This document shows positions 43,866 to 53,371 of a stretch of DNA of 64,000 bases, piece after piece. Below the pieces are notes generated by a model, which was not told the DNA's origin, did not search any database, and saw only the letters and a list, made by a program, of their open reading frames with translations. This DNA comes from Anaerosporobacter mobilis DSM 15930 (GTDB taxonomy: Bacteria; Bacillota; Clostridia; Lachnospirales; Lachnospiraceae): assembly GCF_900142955.1 (NCBI RefSeq), contig NZ_FRCP01000005.1, positions 608,633 to 672,632 on the forward strand, given 5' to 3'. Made by a program: the position numbers and the translations under genes. Numbering within the stretch: the stretch's first letter is position 1; each line of letters opens with the position of its first letter.

Positions 43866-44873
43866 CTATCGTAAAATTTCTTTATACACTCTCAAAACAT
43901 TCTTATAACAGATCGCCTCTATCTCTGTCGAAGTAAAACCGGCCTTCTCAAGTCCATCTACTAACATCTGCATATATGATGCATCTTTGATCTCTAAATC
44001 CCCTTCTATACCATCAAAATCCGTACCTAGACCAATACACTGGATTCCACCTATATTCTTTATATGTTTGATATGCTCAACCATCTTCTCTATGCTAGCA
44101 TAAGGCTTTCTTACTTCTGTACTTAGTACTTCGTCAAGAAAATAAGGGTAAAAATTAATTCCTGTCACCCCACCCCTTTCAGATAATCTACGAATCATAT
44201 CGTCTGTTAAGTTTCTACAATGATTGCAGCAGTGCAGTGCATTAGAATGACTTGCAACAAACGGTTTCTTGATATATCGCAATACATCATAAAAACCGGC
44301 ATCTGATAAGTGTGACACATCGATGATTATTCCTAGTCTCTCCATCTCTTCTACAAAAGAAATTCCAAACTCCGTCAAACCTTCAACGGTATTTCTCGAC
44401 TTCATGTCAGATGATTTTCCTTCTTCATAATGAAAGTTCGGATAGCCAATACCATTCTCGTAATTCCATGTTAGTGTAATCATCCGAACACCTAGACGAT
44501 AGAACGTACGCAAGAATTCTAATTTTCCCTCTGCTTCTGCTCCTTCTTCTAGAGTTAATAACGCAGATATCTTACCTTCCCTTTCATTCTTAAGAATGTC
44601 CTCATAGGTACGCACTACACCTATATAATCCTTATTTGCTTCCATCTCCTGATAAAAGTAGTCTATGTACTTAATACTATCTTCAAACATATTCTCATGT
44701 TTCTTAAGTGATTGAAAGATTGCAAAGTTTTGAAGCATATAGTTCCCTTTCCTTAGCTTCTCAAGATCAATGTGCATGGAATTACTACGTAACGTATCCG
44801 TGCTGCCATCTTTTACTCTATGATCATATAATCCTGTAATTGTATCACAGTGCATATCTATTAACTTAGTCAT
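43866..44873 (-). CDS. Membrane dipeptidase, peptidase family M19
   Basis: The 335-residue zinc dipeptidase has the metal motif IDMHCDTITGLYDH at the start, a bridging Glu in LLTLEEGAEAEG, VSHLSDAGFYDVL, ASHSNALHCCNHCRNLTDD and LGTDFDGIEG. Despite the family name it has no signal peptide or membrane anchor, so it acts in the cytoplasm on dipeptides, possibly containing D-amino acids from the wall. AAAGGAGCATTCATT precedes the ATG, and it follows the DUF4015 gene by 20 bp in one operon. Confidence 0.92.
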   Translation of the reverse strand: MTKLIDMHCDTITGLYDHRVKDGSTDTLRSNSMHIDLEKLRKGNYMLQNFAIFQSLKKHENMFEDSIKYIDYFYQEMEANKDYIGVVRTYEDILKNEREGKISALLTLEEGAEAEGKLEFLRTFYRLGVRMITLTWNYENGIGYPNFHYEEGKSSDMKSRNTVEGLTEFGISFVEEMERLGIIIDVSHLSDAGFYDVLRYIKKPFVASHSNALHCCNHCRNLTDDMIRRLSERGGVTGINFYPYFLDEVLSTEVRKPYASIEKMVEHIKHIKNIGGIQCIGLGTDFDGIEGDLEIKDASYMQMLVDGLEKAGFTSTEIEAICYKNVLRVYKEILR

Positions 44874-44893
44874 ATAATGAATGCTCCTTTATT

Positions 44894-46339
44894 TCAATTG
44901 TTATTCTCTAATCCACTCTTCGTATATCGGTTATTGCCATTCCACAGAATCCACTCTTCATATCCACTATCATATACACCTTGTATCTGTTCCTTAATTT
45001 CTTTAGCATCATATTTCTGATGCTTTTCTACCCAGGTAGCGGTAAAGTCTTGCAACCAAGGACGTACAATCGCTTGATGTTCTTCCTCTTCATTCACCTT
45101 AAGTACCACTTTTGATTCTTCTAACACCTTCTTAATCAGATAGTATGGTTCTAAGTCAGGATAATCAATTCCGTAGCTTCCATTGGCATAATGGGATGGA
45201 TAAATCATTGGACAAATATAGTCAAGGTATTTTGACATCTCCACATAACTCTGCCCAACGATTTTAGCGTCAATCTCACTGTTAATAATCGTTCCGTATA
45301 CATCAGCTGATACATATATCCCTAACGGACTCAACTCTTCATAGGCGTATTTAGTAAAGTCTGTAATTGCTTCGATCTTTGTCTTGTCTTTCGCTTCCTC
45401 GCCAAAATCAACTTGTTTCATCCCGCTATCAGTTGAGAAACGGATATAATCAAATTGGACTTCATCAAATCCTATATTGGCAGCGTCTTTTGCCACACTA
45501 ACAAGGTATTCCCAGACTTCCTTCTTATAAGGGTTAACCCAGGCCAAACCAGCTTTATCACGGAATATGGTACCATTGGCATTCTTAAGGCTCAATTCTG
45601 GTTTATTCTGTGCTAAAATAGGATCTTTAAAGGCAACCACCCTTGCGATTAGGTATACCCCTTTTTCCTTTAATTTCGTGACTAACTCTTGAATATTAGT
45701 TATGTAATTAACCGTAGCATTGATTTCCTTTGCTACTTCATTGTCCATCTTGTAAGTAATCTCGCCTGAATCATTTTTGATGTCAATTACCATTGTGTTT
45801 AACTCTGTTGACTCTACTAGCTCAATTAAATTAGCCATGTTGTTCGTTGAACCAGCCATCGGTCCAGATACATAGATACCCTTAACCTTACACGGTGGTG
45901 TGCTCTTGGTATGAATCACTTCGTCTATCGGATTACTTTCTGCTACGATTTGTTCCAATTCTGTATTCCCAGTATCTTCACCGTCTGCTGACTGACTTCC
46001 TTGTAGCTCTTGATTGTTATCAGCAACACTCGTTTCCCCGTCTTGCTGATGTTTGGTTTCTTCTTGTTGATTGGATTTTTGATTCGTTTGATTTGGTTCC
46101 ATATCCTTACTTATCGGTTGCTCCGAACTATCAACCTTAGTACTGCTTTCTCCGCTATCCCCTTCAACAACTGCATCCTGAACGGAATTTACATATGTAT
46201 CTACTTTTGTCTTGCTCTCTTGATAGGTATCATAGAGATAAACTGCACTTGCTGTCAAACATACTGTACTTATTATTAGTAACCCGCCTGCTAATAACTG
46301 CTTTGCACTTGATTTTTTTTCATTATTCTCTTTACTCAT
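44894..46339 (-). CDS. DUF4015 putative glycoside hydrolase, membrane-anchored
   Basis: The 481-residue protein has a single N-terminal membrane anchor (residues about 15-33), an external Ser/Gln/Asp/Glu-rich linker (about 45-135) and a TIM-barrel domain starting VKGIYVSGPMAGSTNNMANL, with MVIDIKNDSGEITY, FDEVQFDYIRFS and VSADVYGTI. This is the DUF4015 family, predicted to be GH13-like glycosidases of unknown substrate, perhaps wall-directed. AGAGGGTGGATT precedes the ATG. It is transcribed with the M19 dipeptidase, suggesting a joint role in cell-wall turnover. Confidence 0.85.
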   Translation of the reverse strand: MSKENNEKKSSAKQLLAGGLLIISTVCLTASAVYLYDTYQESKTKVDTYVNSVQDAVVEGDSGESSTKVDSSEQPISKDMEPNQTNQKSNQQEETKHQQDGETSVADNNQELQGSQSADGEDTGNTELEQIVAESNPIDEVIHTKSTPPCKVKGIYVSGPMAGSTNNMANLIELVESTELNTMVIDIKNDSGEITYKMDNEVAKEINATVNYITNIQELVTKLKEKGVYLIARVVAFKDPILAQNKPELSLKNANGTIFRDKAGLAWVNPYKKEVWEYLVSVAKDAANIGFDEVQFDYIRFSTDSGMKQVDFGEEAKDKTKIEAITDFTKYAYEELSPLGIYVSADVYGTIINSEIDAKIVGQSYVEMSKYLDYICPMIYPSHYANGSYGIDYPDLEPYYLIKKVLEESKVVLKVNEEEEHQAIVRPWLQDFTATWVEKHQKYDAKEIKEQIQGVYDSGYEEWILWNGNNRYTKSGLENNN

Positions 46340-46580
46340 AATCCACCCTCTGCTCTGCTAATATATTCTATTCATATGTCTGCATAATTAGTATAACATA
46401 TATTTCGACAGTTTAATATGCTATGAGCATACTTGTTGTATTCGAACACTATCGCATTTGGCATAGCTGTATAACTGTTTGTTATTTGTATATTTTACTA
46501 TATTATGGTATATTGGAATAGTCAAAACATTATACTAAAAAGCGGAAATGCAATTAATTAGTACATATAAGGAGAATAAG

Positions 46581-46946
46581 ATGAAAAATTCAACTAGTAA
46601 TAGCGCCAAATTGTTATCCCTAGCAATTATAATACTCGGTTTCTTCAGTAGCATTGCATTGTCTATAAAATTTGGTAACTCATACGAGTTAACTACCACA
46701 GGACTTGGAACTACTCGTAACTTGGAAAAAACCGCACTCATCTTGCTAATAGGAATTGTTGTTACATTGATTATTGGTACAATACTTTATTGTTTAGGTG
46801 AAATAATTCAAAAACTTCAAAACATAGAATATTTATCTCAACTAGCAAGTTACAACAAACGTGAAGAGACAACAAACTTCAATCAGTTCATAGAATCACT
46901 TACCGATGAAGATAAAGCACAAATAATGCAGCAGTATAAAAAATAA
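46581..46946 (+). CDS. Small membrane protein of unknown function
   Basis: The ATG at 46581 follows ATAAGGAGAATAAG; an earlier in-frame ATG at 46548 has no site. The 121-residue protein has two hydrophobic helices (about 10-30 and 53-78) separated by a short external loop and a cytoplasmic tail with FNQFIESLTDEDKAQIM. I do not recognise the family. It is a single gene with its stop inside a terminator stem. Confidence 0.7.
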   Translation: MKNSTSNSAKLLSLAIIILGFFSSIALSIKFGNSYELTTTGLGTTRNLEKTALILLIGIVVTLIIGTILYCLGEIIQKLQNIEYLSQLASYNKREETTNFNQFIESLTDEDKAQIMQQYKK

Positions 46947-46980
46947 TAATGTCCACGCTTATAAGAAGCGTGGACATTAT
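46946..46980. terminator. Bidirectional terminator
   Basis: ATAATGTCCACGCTT (46946-46960) and AAGCGTGGACATTAT (46966-46980) form a perfect 15-bp stem with a five-base loop between the convergent genes ending at 46946 and 46991. It is preceded by an A-rich run on the plus strand, so termination of the leftward gene is especially well supported. Confidence 0.85.
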
Positions 46981-46990
46981 GTGTTACAGC

Positions 46991-47491
46991 TTATCTACCG
47001 CAACATTGTTTATATTTTTTACCTGAACCACATGGACATGGATCGTTTCTTCCAACTTTCTTTTCTTTTACAACTGTACCAGATTTCTTTGATTGAAGAA
47101 ATAATTCTTTTCTTCTTTCTACAGTTAATAGATTGTCCCATACTGGTAGTTCATATAACCAGTCAGCTTTACAACCAACCATGTTATAGTATAATTTTTC
47201 TTTATCGAATCCAAGATTAACTTCTGTATTCTCGTCCATTGTTTCGATTGGATTAGGAGTCTTTAAACTTTCGTCGATTCCATCTAAGAAACCAGTCATC
47301 GTTTCGATATCTGTATCATATTTTTCTGCTAATTCTTTCACGGTTCCAGTTACAACAGTATCAGGATCTGCTAATAATTGTTCGTAGATTCCTTTTTCAA
47401 TATTGAAGTAATTAGCCCAGAAAAGCTGACCCATCTTTTGGTTTGTATCTTGAGAGTATGCATGCTCTCTCCATTGTTCTAATAAACTCAT
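46991..47491 (-). CDS. SEC-C motif protein
   Basis: From ATG 47491 (GGAAGGGTTAAC upstream) the protein has 166 residues. The C-terminal KKVGRNDPCPCGSGKKYKQCCG is a SEC-C zinc-binding tail like that of SecA, which binds SecB or ribosomes. The helical N-terminal part (MSLLEQWREHAYS, EKGIYEQLLADPD) matches DUF3013/YecA-like stand-alone SEC-C proteins of clostridia whose role is unknown. A longer start at 47521 has no site. Confidence 0.85.
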   Translation of the reverse strand: MSLLEQWREHAYSQDTNQKMGQLFWANYFNIEKGIYEQLLADPDTVVTGTVKELAEKYDTDIETMTGFLDGIDESLKTPNPIETMDENTEVNLGFDKEKLYYNMVGCKADWLYELPVWDNLLTVERRKELFLQSKKSGTVVKEKKVGRNDPCPCGSGKKYKQCCGR

Positions 47492-47596
47492 GTTAACCCT
47501 TCCTTTTGCCTTGGTGTTCATTGCTCGTTACAGTATATCATATTTCACCAGACAATTTCAACCGAAATTTTGCAATTGGTCCTTTGTATATTCTTT

Positions 47597-48619
47597 TTAT
47601 CGATTTAATTCGCTAACTTCCTTTAATCCAGAATGCTCTTCCATAATTCTTGTAACTTCATTGATATTAGTCGATAATACATCTCCTGGTATTGTGTTCT
47701 TAAGGGAACTTACTACATTCCCGAACTGAAGAGCCTTTTGACAGCTATCGTATTGAAGTAAACCATATAATACACCTGAAACATATGCATCACCACTACC
47801 AATACGATCTACAACTTCAATATTCTCATATGGTTTTTCTTGGTAATAACAATCTTCTTTCGCATTATAGATAATGGAATTAAAGTGATGCTTCTTAGGA
47901 CTTACGATAGTTCTTTCTGTTGTAGCAACAATCTTCACTCCATATTCAGTTGTATATGATTTCATGATATCTTTCAGTTCACCTTTCTTAGCAAACATTC
48001 TTCTTGAAGTTTCTTCCGAAACAAAAAGAATATCCACATAAGGGAGGATTGTCTTAATTGTTTCTCTAGCTTCTTCTTCGCTCCAAAGGTTCGCTCTATA
48101 ATTTACATCAAACGATATCAAAGTACCTTTTTCTTTGAATTTCTTAATCACCTCTACAGCTGTCTCACGTAATTTACTTGATAACGCAAGTGTAATCCCA
48201 CTTGTGTGGAATAATTTTGCCGAGCTATATACTTCTTCCGGGATTTCCTTCACCGTTAGTGTTGTTATTGTAGAATGTCCCCTGTCATAAACAACAGATG
48301 TCTTTCTAGGATACGCTCCATTCTCATAATAATAGATACCAAGTCTTGAATCTCTCGCCTGATCGTATAATAAATAGTCATCGCTCACACCACAGAAGCG
48401 AATATGATTACGCACAAATACACCTAAATCATTTTGCGGTACTTTGGACATAATCCCAGTACGAAGACCAAGTGCCGATATACCAGATACCACATTAAGT
48501 TCTGCTCCACCTGCACATTTTTGAAACGTATCGCCTCTAACAATTCTTTCATTGTTTGGCGTCGATAAGCGTAATAAAATCTCCCCAAGTGCTAATGCCG
48601 CATACTGTTTTTTCTCCAT
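47597..48619 (-). CDS. kdgK: 2-Keto-3-deoxygluconate kinase (PfkB family)
   Basis: From ATG 48619 (GGGTGAAAGC upstream) the 340-residue sugar kinase has KCAGGAELNVVSGISALG near the N-terminus and the anion-hole/catalytic-base motif DRIGSGDAYVSGVLYG near residues 274-289. It is the last gene of the galacturonate operon, right after UxaC, UxaA and UxaB, whose product is 2-keto-3-deoxygluconate, so KDG kinase activity is strongly implied. The partner aldolase KdgA is not in this window. Confidence 0.88.
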   Translation of the reverse strand: MEKKQYAALALGEILLRLSTPNNERIVRGDTFQKCAGGAELNVVSGISALGLRTGIMSKVPQNDLGVFVRNHIRFCGVSDDYLLYDQARDSRLGIYYYENGAYPRKTSVVYDRGHSTITTLTVKEIPEEVYSSAKLFHTSGITLALSSKLRETAVEVIKKFKEKGTLISFDVNYRANLWSEEEARETIKTILPYVDILFVSEETSRRMFAKKGELKDIMKSYTTEYGVKIVATTERTIVSPKKHHFNSIIYNAKEDCYYQEKPYENIEVVDRIGSGDAYVSGVLYGLLQYDSCQKALQFGNVVSSLKNTIPGDVLSTNINEVTRIMEEHSGLKEVSELNR

Positions 48620-48700
48620 GCTTTCACCCACACATGTCATTACAATCTAAGATACTAGCTCAGATCCTACATGATCCCTTTCTTTAGAAATGGCGCCATT

Positions 48701-50107
48701 CTATAAATTAAATCCGAAATACTTAACAGCGTTGTAATATGAAATATTCTCAATCATTTTACCAAGAACTTTTTCATCATTCGGGTATTCCCCGTTTTCA
48801 ACCCAGTTACCTACTAATTCACAAAGAATTCTTCTAAAGTATTCGTGTCTTGTATAAGACAAGTAACTTCTTGAATCGGTAAGCATACCGATGAAATTGC
48901 CTAATAACCCTAAGTTTGCCAAAGAAACCATTTGCTCTGTCATACCTGTTTTATGATCATTGAACCACCACGCACTACCTTGTTGGATCTTACCTGCAAC
49001 GCCAGCGTCTTGGAAACATCCTATGATAGTTCCGATTGCCGCATTATCATTGGGATTAAGGCTGTAAATGATTGTTCTTGGCATTTGATCTGTAGCATTT
49101 AATGCGTTAAGGAAATCGGCCATTTGTGATGAAGGTGCATAATTATCAATACAATCATATCCTGTATCTGGACCCAATTGGTTGAAACGAAACGTGTTGT
49201 TATCACGTTTACAACCATAGTGCAATTGCATAGCCCAATCTAATTTGTGATATTCTTTACCTACGAACACCATGAAAGCTGTTTTGAATTTAAGTTCTTC
49301 ATCTCTTGTAATCTCTCCACCTTGCATTCTCTTTACAAAGATTGCGTCGATTTCTTCATCAGAAGCAGGAGTATACATAACATATTCTAATGCATGGTCA
49401 GATACACAACAGCCGTTCGCCGCAAAATAAGCAAGACGCTTTTGTAATGCTTCTTTCAGCGTAGCAAATGTTGAAACCTTAACACCACTTACTTTGGATA
49501 ATTTACTAAGGTAGCTAACATAATCAACTTTTTCGATATTCATTGCTTTATCTGGTCTCCATGCCGGAAGAACTTGAACATCAAAAGTATCATCAGCAGC
49601 AATTTGCTGATGCCATTCAAGTGAATCGATTGGATCATCGGTTGTACAGATTAATGTTACACCAGACTGTTTAATTATATTACGAACACTCATAGAATCT
49701 TCTTGTAGTTTAGCGTTACATAAATTCCATACTTCTTCTGCTGTTTCCGTATTCAATGCACCGGTATACCCGAAATACCTTTGTAATTCAAGATGACTCC
49801 AATGATATAATGGGTTTCCAATGGCTTTTTCTAACGTCTCAGCCCATTTTTGGAACTTCTCTCTATCAGAAGCATCACCAGTAATGTATCTTTCTTCCAC
49901 ACCATTTGAGCGCATCTGACGCCATTTGTAGTGATCCCCACCTAACCAAACTTGAGCAATGTTATCAAATTTACGATCGTTAGCAATCTCAGCTGGATTA
50001 ATATGACAATGATAATCAAGAACTGGTACTGCTGCTGCATGTTCATGATATAGTTTTTTAGCTGTCTCTGTTGATAATAAGAAATCCTTATCCATAAATT
50101 GTTTCAT
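48701..50107 (-). CDS. uxaC: Glucuronate/galacturonate isomerase
   Basis: The 468-residue amidohydrolase-fold enzyme isomerises D-galacturonate to tagaturonate, or glucuronate to fructuronate. Landmarks are VLDYHCHINPAEIA near the start, TTDDPIDSLEWH, and TDSRSYLSYTRHEYFRRIL near the end. TAGGAGGAAAGTAAT precedes the ATG. Two short hairpins occupy the gap to the UxaA gene. It is the first intracellular step after oligogalacturonide hydrolysis in this operon. Confidence 0.96.
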   Translation of the reverse strand: MKQFMDKDFLLSTETAKKLYHEHAAAVPVLDYHCHINPAEIANDRKFDNIAQVWLGGDHYKWRQMRSNGVEERYITGDASDREKFQKWAETLEKAIGNPLYHWSHLELQRYFGYTGALNTETAEEVWNLCNAKLQEDSMSVRNIIKQSGVTLICTTDDPIDSLEWHQQIAADDTFDVQVLPAWRPDKAMNIEKVDYVSYLSKLSKVSGVKVSTFATLKEALQKRLAYFAANGCCVSDHALEYVMYTPASDEEIDAIFVKRMQGGEITRDEELKFKTAFMVFVGKEYHKLDWAMQLHYGCKRDNNTFRFNQLGPDTGYDCIDNYAPSSQMADFLNALNATDQMPRTIIYSLNPNDNAAIGTIIGCFQDAGVAGKIQQGSAWWFNDHKTGMTEQMVSLANLGLLGNFIGMLTDSRSYLSYTRHEYFRRILCELVGNWVENGEYPNDEKVLGKMIENISYYNAVKYFGFNL

Positions 50108-50124
50108 ATTACTTTCCTCCTATA

Positions 50125-50164
50125 CTTAACGCTTCACGTTAAGGCAAAGCGGATATTATCCGCT
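50125..50164 (-). other. Pair of intercistronic mini-hairpins between uxaA and uxaC
   Basis: CTTAACG-CTTCA-CGTTAAG (50125-50143) and AGCGGAT-ATT-ATCCGCT (50148-50164) are two perfect short stems in tandem. They lie in the 131-bp gap upstream of uxaC and lack a U-tract, so they look like processing or stability elements. Confidence 0.6.
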
Positions 50165-50238
50165 CTGCTATATCTTTTACTTCAATAAATCTACTCAGCC
50201 TTATATTGATAACCTCATATCGCTCTGTATTAATACTA

Positions 50239-51732
50239 TTATAGAATTACACCATCTCTGAACACAGAGATTTCTTTGTATCCTTTTTCTTCATTCTTTG
50301 TCTTCTTACCGGAAGCCACATCTAATAAATATCGAAAGAATTCATCCGTTACCGTCTCGAAGGATTTACCTTCTAAGATTTGTCCCGCATTAAAATCAAT
50401 CCAATGGGGCTTCTTATTATATAAATTGCTGTTTGAAGAAATCTTAACTGTAGGAACTGGCGAACCGAATGGATTACCTCTGCCAGTTGTGAATAGTATC
50501 ATTTGCGCACCACTTGCCACCAGATTTGTACAAGATACTTGGTCATTACCTGGTCCAATTAACAAGTTTAGACCACATTTTTCAACACGTTCACCATAAT
50601 TAAGAACGCCAACCACAGGTGCGTGCCCCCCCTTTTGTGTACAACCAAGTGATTTTTCTTCTAAGGAGGAGATGCCACCTTTTTTGTTACCTGGAGATGG
50701 GTTTTCATATATTGTTTGGTTGTATTTCGTGAAATAGTTCTTAAAGTTATTAATCAAGTCCACTATCTCATCAAACGTTTCCTGATCAACAGCACGTTCC
50801 ATTAATAGTGTTTCTGCACCAAACATCTCCGGTACTTCTGTTAAGATTGTACTACCACCGCTACCTACTACTCGGTCATTAACCCTTCCGCATAATGCGT
50901 TAGCTGTGATACCAGAGAATGCATCAGAACCACCACACTTAAAGCCCATAACAAGCTTATCAGCGGATACCGTTTCTCGTTTGAAGGTAGCTGCATACTC
51001 TACTAATTCTTTCATGATATCCATACTAGCTTCGTACTCATCTTCCACTTCTTGCGTTACTAAGAATTTAATACGATCTGTATTGTAGTCACCAAGGATT
51101 GGTTTGAATACATCCAAATTATTGTTCTCACAACCAAGACTTAATACTAATACAGCTCCTGCGTTCGGATTGTTGATAATACCTTTTAAGATGTGTTGTG
51201 TTCTCTCATGGTCTTGGGTTAACTGGCTACAACCCATGTTATGTGTGAACGCGCAGATATCATCCACTTTATCGCCATATAATTTTCTTGCTTGCTCTTC
51301 AAGAAGCTTAGCTGTCGTATTAACACAGCCTACTGTGGGAATAATCCAAACTTCATTACGGATACCAACTTTTCCATCTTCTCTAACATAACCTTCGAAG
51401 GTATATTCAGACTTTCCTTTGAATGGTTCAAATATATGCTCTGCTTCCTTGTATTCATAATTAAGTACTCCATCAAGATTTGTCTTTAAGTTATGAACGT
51501 GAATATGTTCGCCCTTCTTAATATCACATCTTGCATGACCAATTGCATGACCATACTTGATAATGTTTTCATCTTCTTTTATGTCATGCAAAGCAACTTT
51601 ATGACCAAATGGTATATCATTCAAAACAGTTACTTCCCTATTGTTAACAGTTACTACCTCTAAAGCTTTGATTTCACATAATGCAACTGCTACGCTGTCG
51701 TTATCGGAGATCATAATTAATTTATTATCCAT
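50239..51732 (-). CDS. uxaA: Altronate dehydratase
   Basis: The 497-residue protein combines an N-terminal SAF domain (residues about 1-90, GHKVALHDIKEDENI) with the large UxaA dehydratase domain (GYVREDGKVGIRNEVW, FTHNMGCSQL, FKCGGSDAFSGITANALCG). It dehydrates D-altronate to 2-keto-3-deoxygluconate and needs iron or manganese. AAAGGGGTAAACCTAT precedes the ATG. It lies between uxaB and uxaC, all co-oriented. Confidence 0.96.
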   Translation of the reverse strand: MDNKLIMISDNDSVAVALCEIKALEVVTVNNREVTVLNDIPFGHKVALHDIKEDENIIKYGHAIGHARCDIKKGEHIHVHNLKTNLDGVLNYEYKEAEHIFEPFKGKSEYTFEGYVREDGKVGIRNEVWIIPTVGCVNTTAKLLEEQARKLYGDKVDDICAFTHNMGCSQLTQDHERTQHILKGIINNPNAGAVLVLSLGCENNNLDVFKPILGDYNTDRIKFLVTQEVEDEYEASMDIMKELVEYAATFKRETVSADKLVMGFKCGGSDAFSGITANALCGRVNDRVVGSGGSTILTEVPEMFGAETLLMERAVDQETFDEIVDLINNFKNYFTKYNQTIYENPSPGNKKGGISSLEEKSLGCTQKGGHAPVVGVLNYGERVEKCGLNLLIGPGNDQVSCTNLVASGAQMILFTTGRGNPFGSPVPTVKISSNSNLYNKKPHWIDFNAGQILEGKSFETVTDEFFRYLLDVASGKKTKNEEKGYKEISVFRDGVIL

Positions 51733-51837
51733 ATAGGTTTACCCCTTTCTTTTCTATTATCTTCAGTGATTTATCTTCATAAGTAGCATTTCCCCTTCAC
51801 ATATTCTCTTTCACAGAGGATAAGACACTCGAAGCTC

Positions 51838-53307
51838 TTACAAACTCGCTACGATTTCTCTCATTTCTTTGTTATTCATGTCTTCTAAGTAGGCAGCTAC
51901 CGAAACTTCTAAACCTGCTACTTCTGTTAAATCTTTTCCACTCCAGAAACTAGTGTTAGAAAGAACAGCTTTAGCGATTGCCGCCATGTTACTATTTGCC
52001 CATATGTTTTCGAAGAATTCTAGTATATCTGCATCGTCTTTTACCTGATACTGTGTACCGTCAGCTCTCTTGCCTATGTATTTTTCATCAACCTTCGTTA
52101 CTTGATAGAATTTAATAAAAGCTGCTAATGAGAAAGTCAATAATTTAGGAACTTCTTTAAATTTATCAACATAAGCAAGTAAAGTTGGAAGGCATCTTGC
52201 ATTGAATTTCGAGCATGAATTTAGTGAGATATCAAGTAAGTTGTGTTTGATGTATGGATTAGCAAAACGGTCACTAACCGCTTTAGCAAACTCTTCTAAT
52301 TCTTCTCTAGGTAATTCTAAAGTAGGTATTACTTCATTGTATAATAATTTTTCTAAATAATTTTCAAACACATTATCTTTCATAAAATCAAAAACAATGT
52401 TATGTCCAGCAAGATATGCAGCTAATACAGTTGATGTGTGTCCACCATTTAAGATACGTACTTTTCTCATCTTATATGGCGTTACATCTTCCGTCCAAAT
52501 TACATTAGCTTCTCCTTTGTGAATTGGAAGAATGTCCGCCCATTCTTTCTTTCCTTCTATAACCCAAAGATTAAATACTTCACTTGTTACAATTACATCA
52601 TCGGAATAACCATTCTTTTCTTCAAAGTAGCTGATTTGATCTCTTGGATAACCAGTTACAATACGATCTACTAAAGTATTCGTGAATTTGTTAGCTTCCT
52701 CGATCCAGTCGATAAATTCTTTTTCTAACTTCCATTCATTAGCATACATTAGAACAATTTTCTTAAGCTCAGTTCCGTTATAATCGATTAGTTCAACAGG
52801 TAAGAATAAAAGACCTTTTGTCATATCACCATGAAAGGCTTTGTATCTTTCATATAAGAATTGTGTAACTTTAGCTGGGAATGAACTTGGAGGGGTATCT
52901 GTTATATTATCCCCTTCTTTATAAGCAATACCAGCTTCTGTAGTATTAGAGATAATTACTTCAAGGTCAGCACTTCTTGCAATTTCCATTAGTGCCTCGT
53001 AATCACGGTAAGCATTAATACATCTGGAAACACTTGTTATAGCTTTAATTCTCTCTACTGCTTCTCCATTTTCTATTCCCCTCATCGCTAAGGTATAGAT
53101 ACCATCTTGTGCATTAATCATATCGGACATCTTAGGGAATTCTCCAATTGGTTGGCAAAGTACAATACTTCCTTGGTAATCGCCTCTTTCATTCGCTCCA
53201 TCAATCATCCAATCTGCAAATGCACGAAGGAAATTGCCTTCACCAAATTGTAATATCCTCTCTGGATAGTTGCCGTATTCTTTTTTAATCTTCTCATTAA
53301 CTTTCAT
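51838..53307 (-). CDS. uxaB: Tagaturonate reductase (altronate oxidoreductase)
   Basis: The 489-residue enzyme of the polyol-specific long-chain dehydrogenase family has the nucleotide-binding start RILQFGEGNFLRAFADWM, TVLAAYLAGHN and KVRILNGGHTSTVLAAY with the conserved Lys/Asn/His. It reduces tagaturonate to altronate with NADH. AAGGAAAGGATAAGCAAATT precedes the ATG. Its context between the isomerase-like gene and uxaA supports UxaB rather than UxuB (fructuronate reductase), but the two are close relatives. Confidence 0.93.
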   Translation of the reverse strand: MKVNEKIKKEYGNYPERILQFGEGNFLRAFADWMIDGANERGDYQGSIVLCQPIGEFPKMSDMINAQDGIYTLAMRGIENGEAVERIKAITSVSRCINAYRDYEALMEIARSADLEVIISNTTEAGIAYKEGDNITDTPPSSFPAKVTQFLYERYKAFHGDMTKGLLFLPVELIDYNGTELKKIVLMYANEWKLEKEFIDWIEEANKFTNTLVDRIVTGYPRDQISYFEEKNGYSDDVIVTSEVFNLWVIEGKKEWADILPIHKGEANVIWTEDVTPYKMRKVRILNGGHTSTVLAAYLAGHNIVFDFMKDNVFENYLEKLLYNEVIPTLELPREELEEFAKAVSDRFANPYIKHNLLDISLNSCSKFNARCLPTLLAYVDKFKEVPKLLTFSLAAFIKFYQVTKVDEKYIGKRADGTQYQVKDDADILEFFENIWANSNMAAIAKAVLSNTSFWSGKDLTEVAGLEVSVAAYLEDMNNKEMREIVASL

Positions 53308-53371
53308 AATTTGCTTATCCTTTCCTTAAGTCGAACTTATCGTTCTCATATCTTTCGTTACTGATCTAAAC

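Noticed and set aside
46548..46580. Longer N-terminus for the small membrane protein
   Set aside because: The earlier ATG has no ribosome site while ATG 46581 has AAGGAGAATAAG directly upstream.
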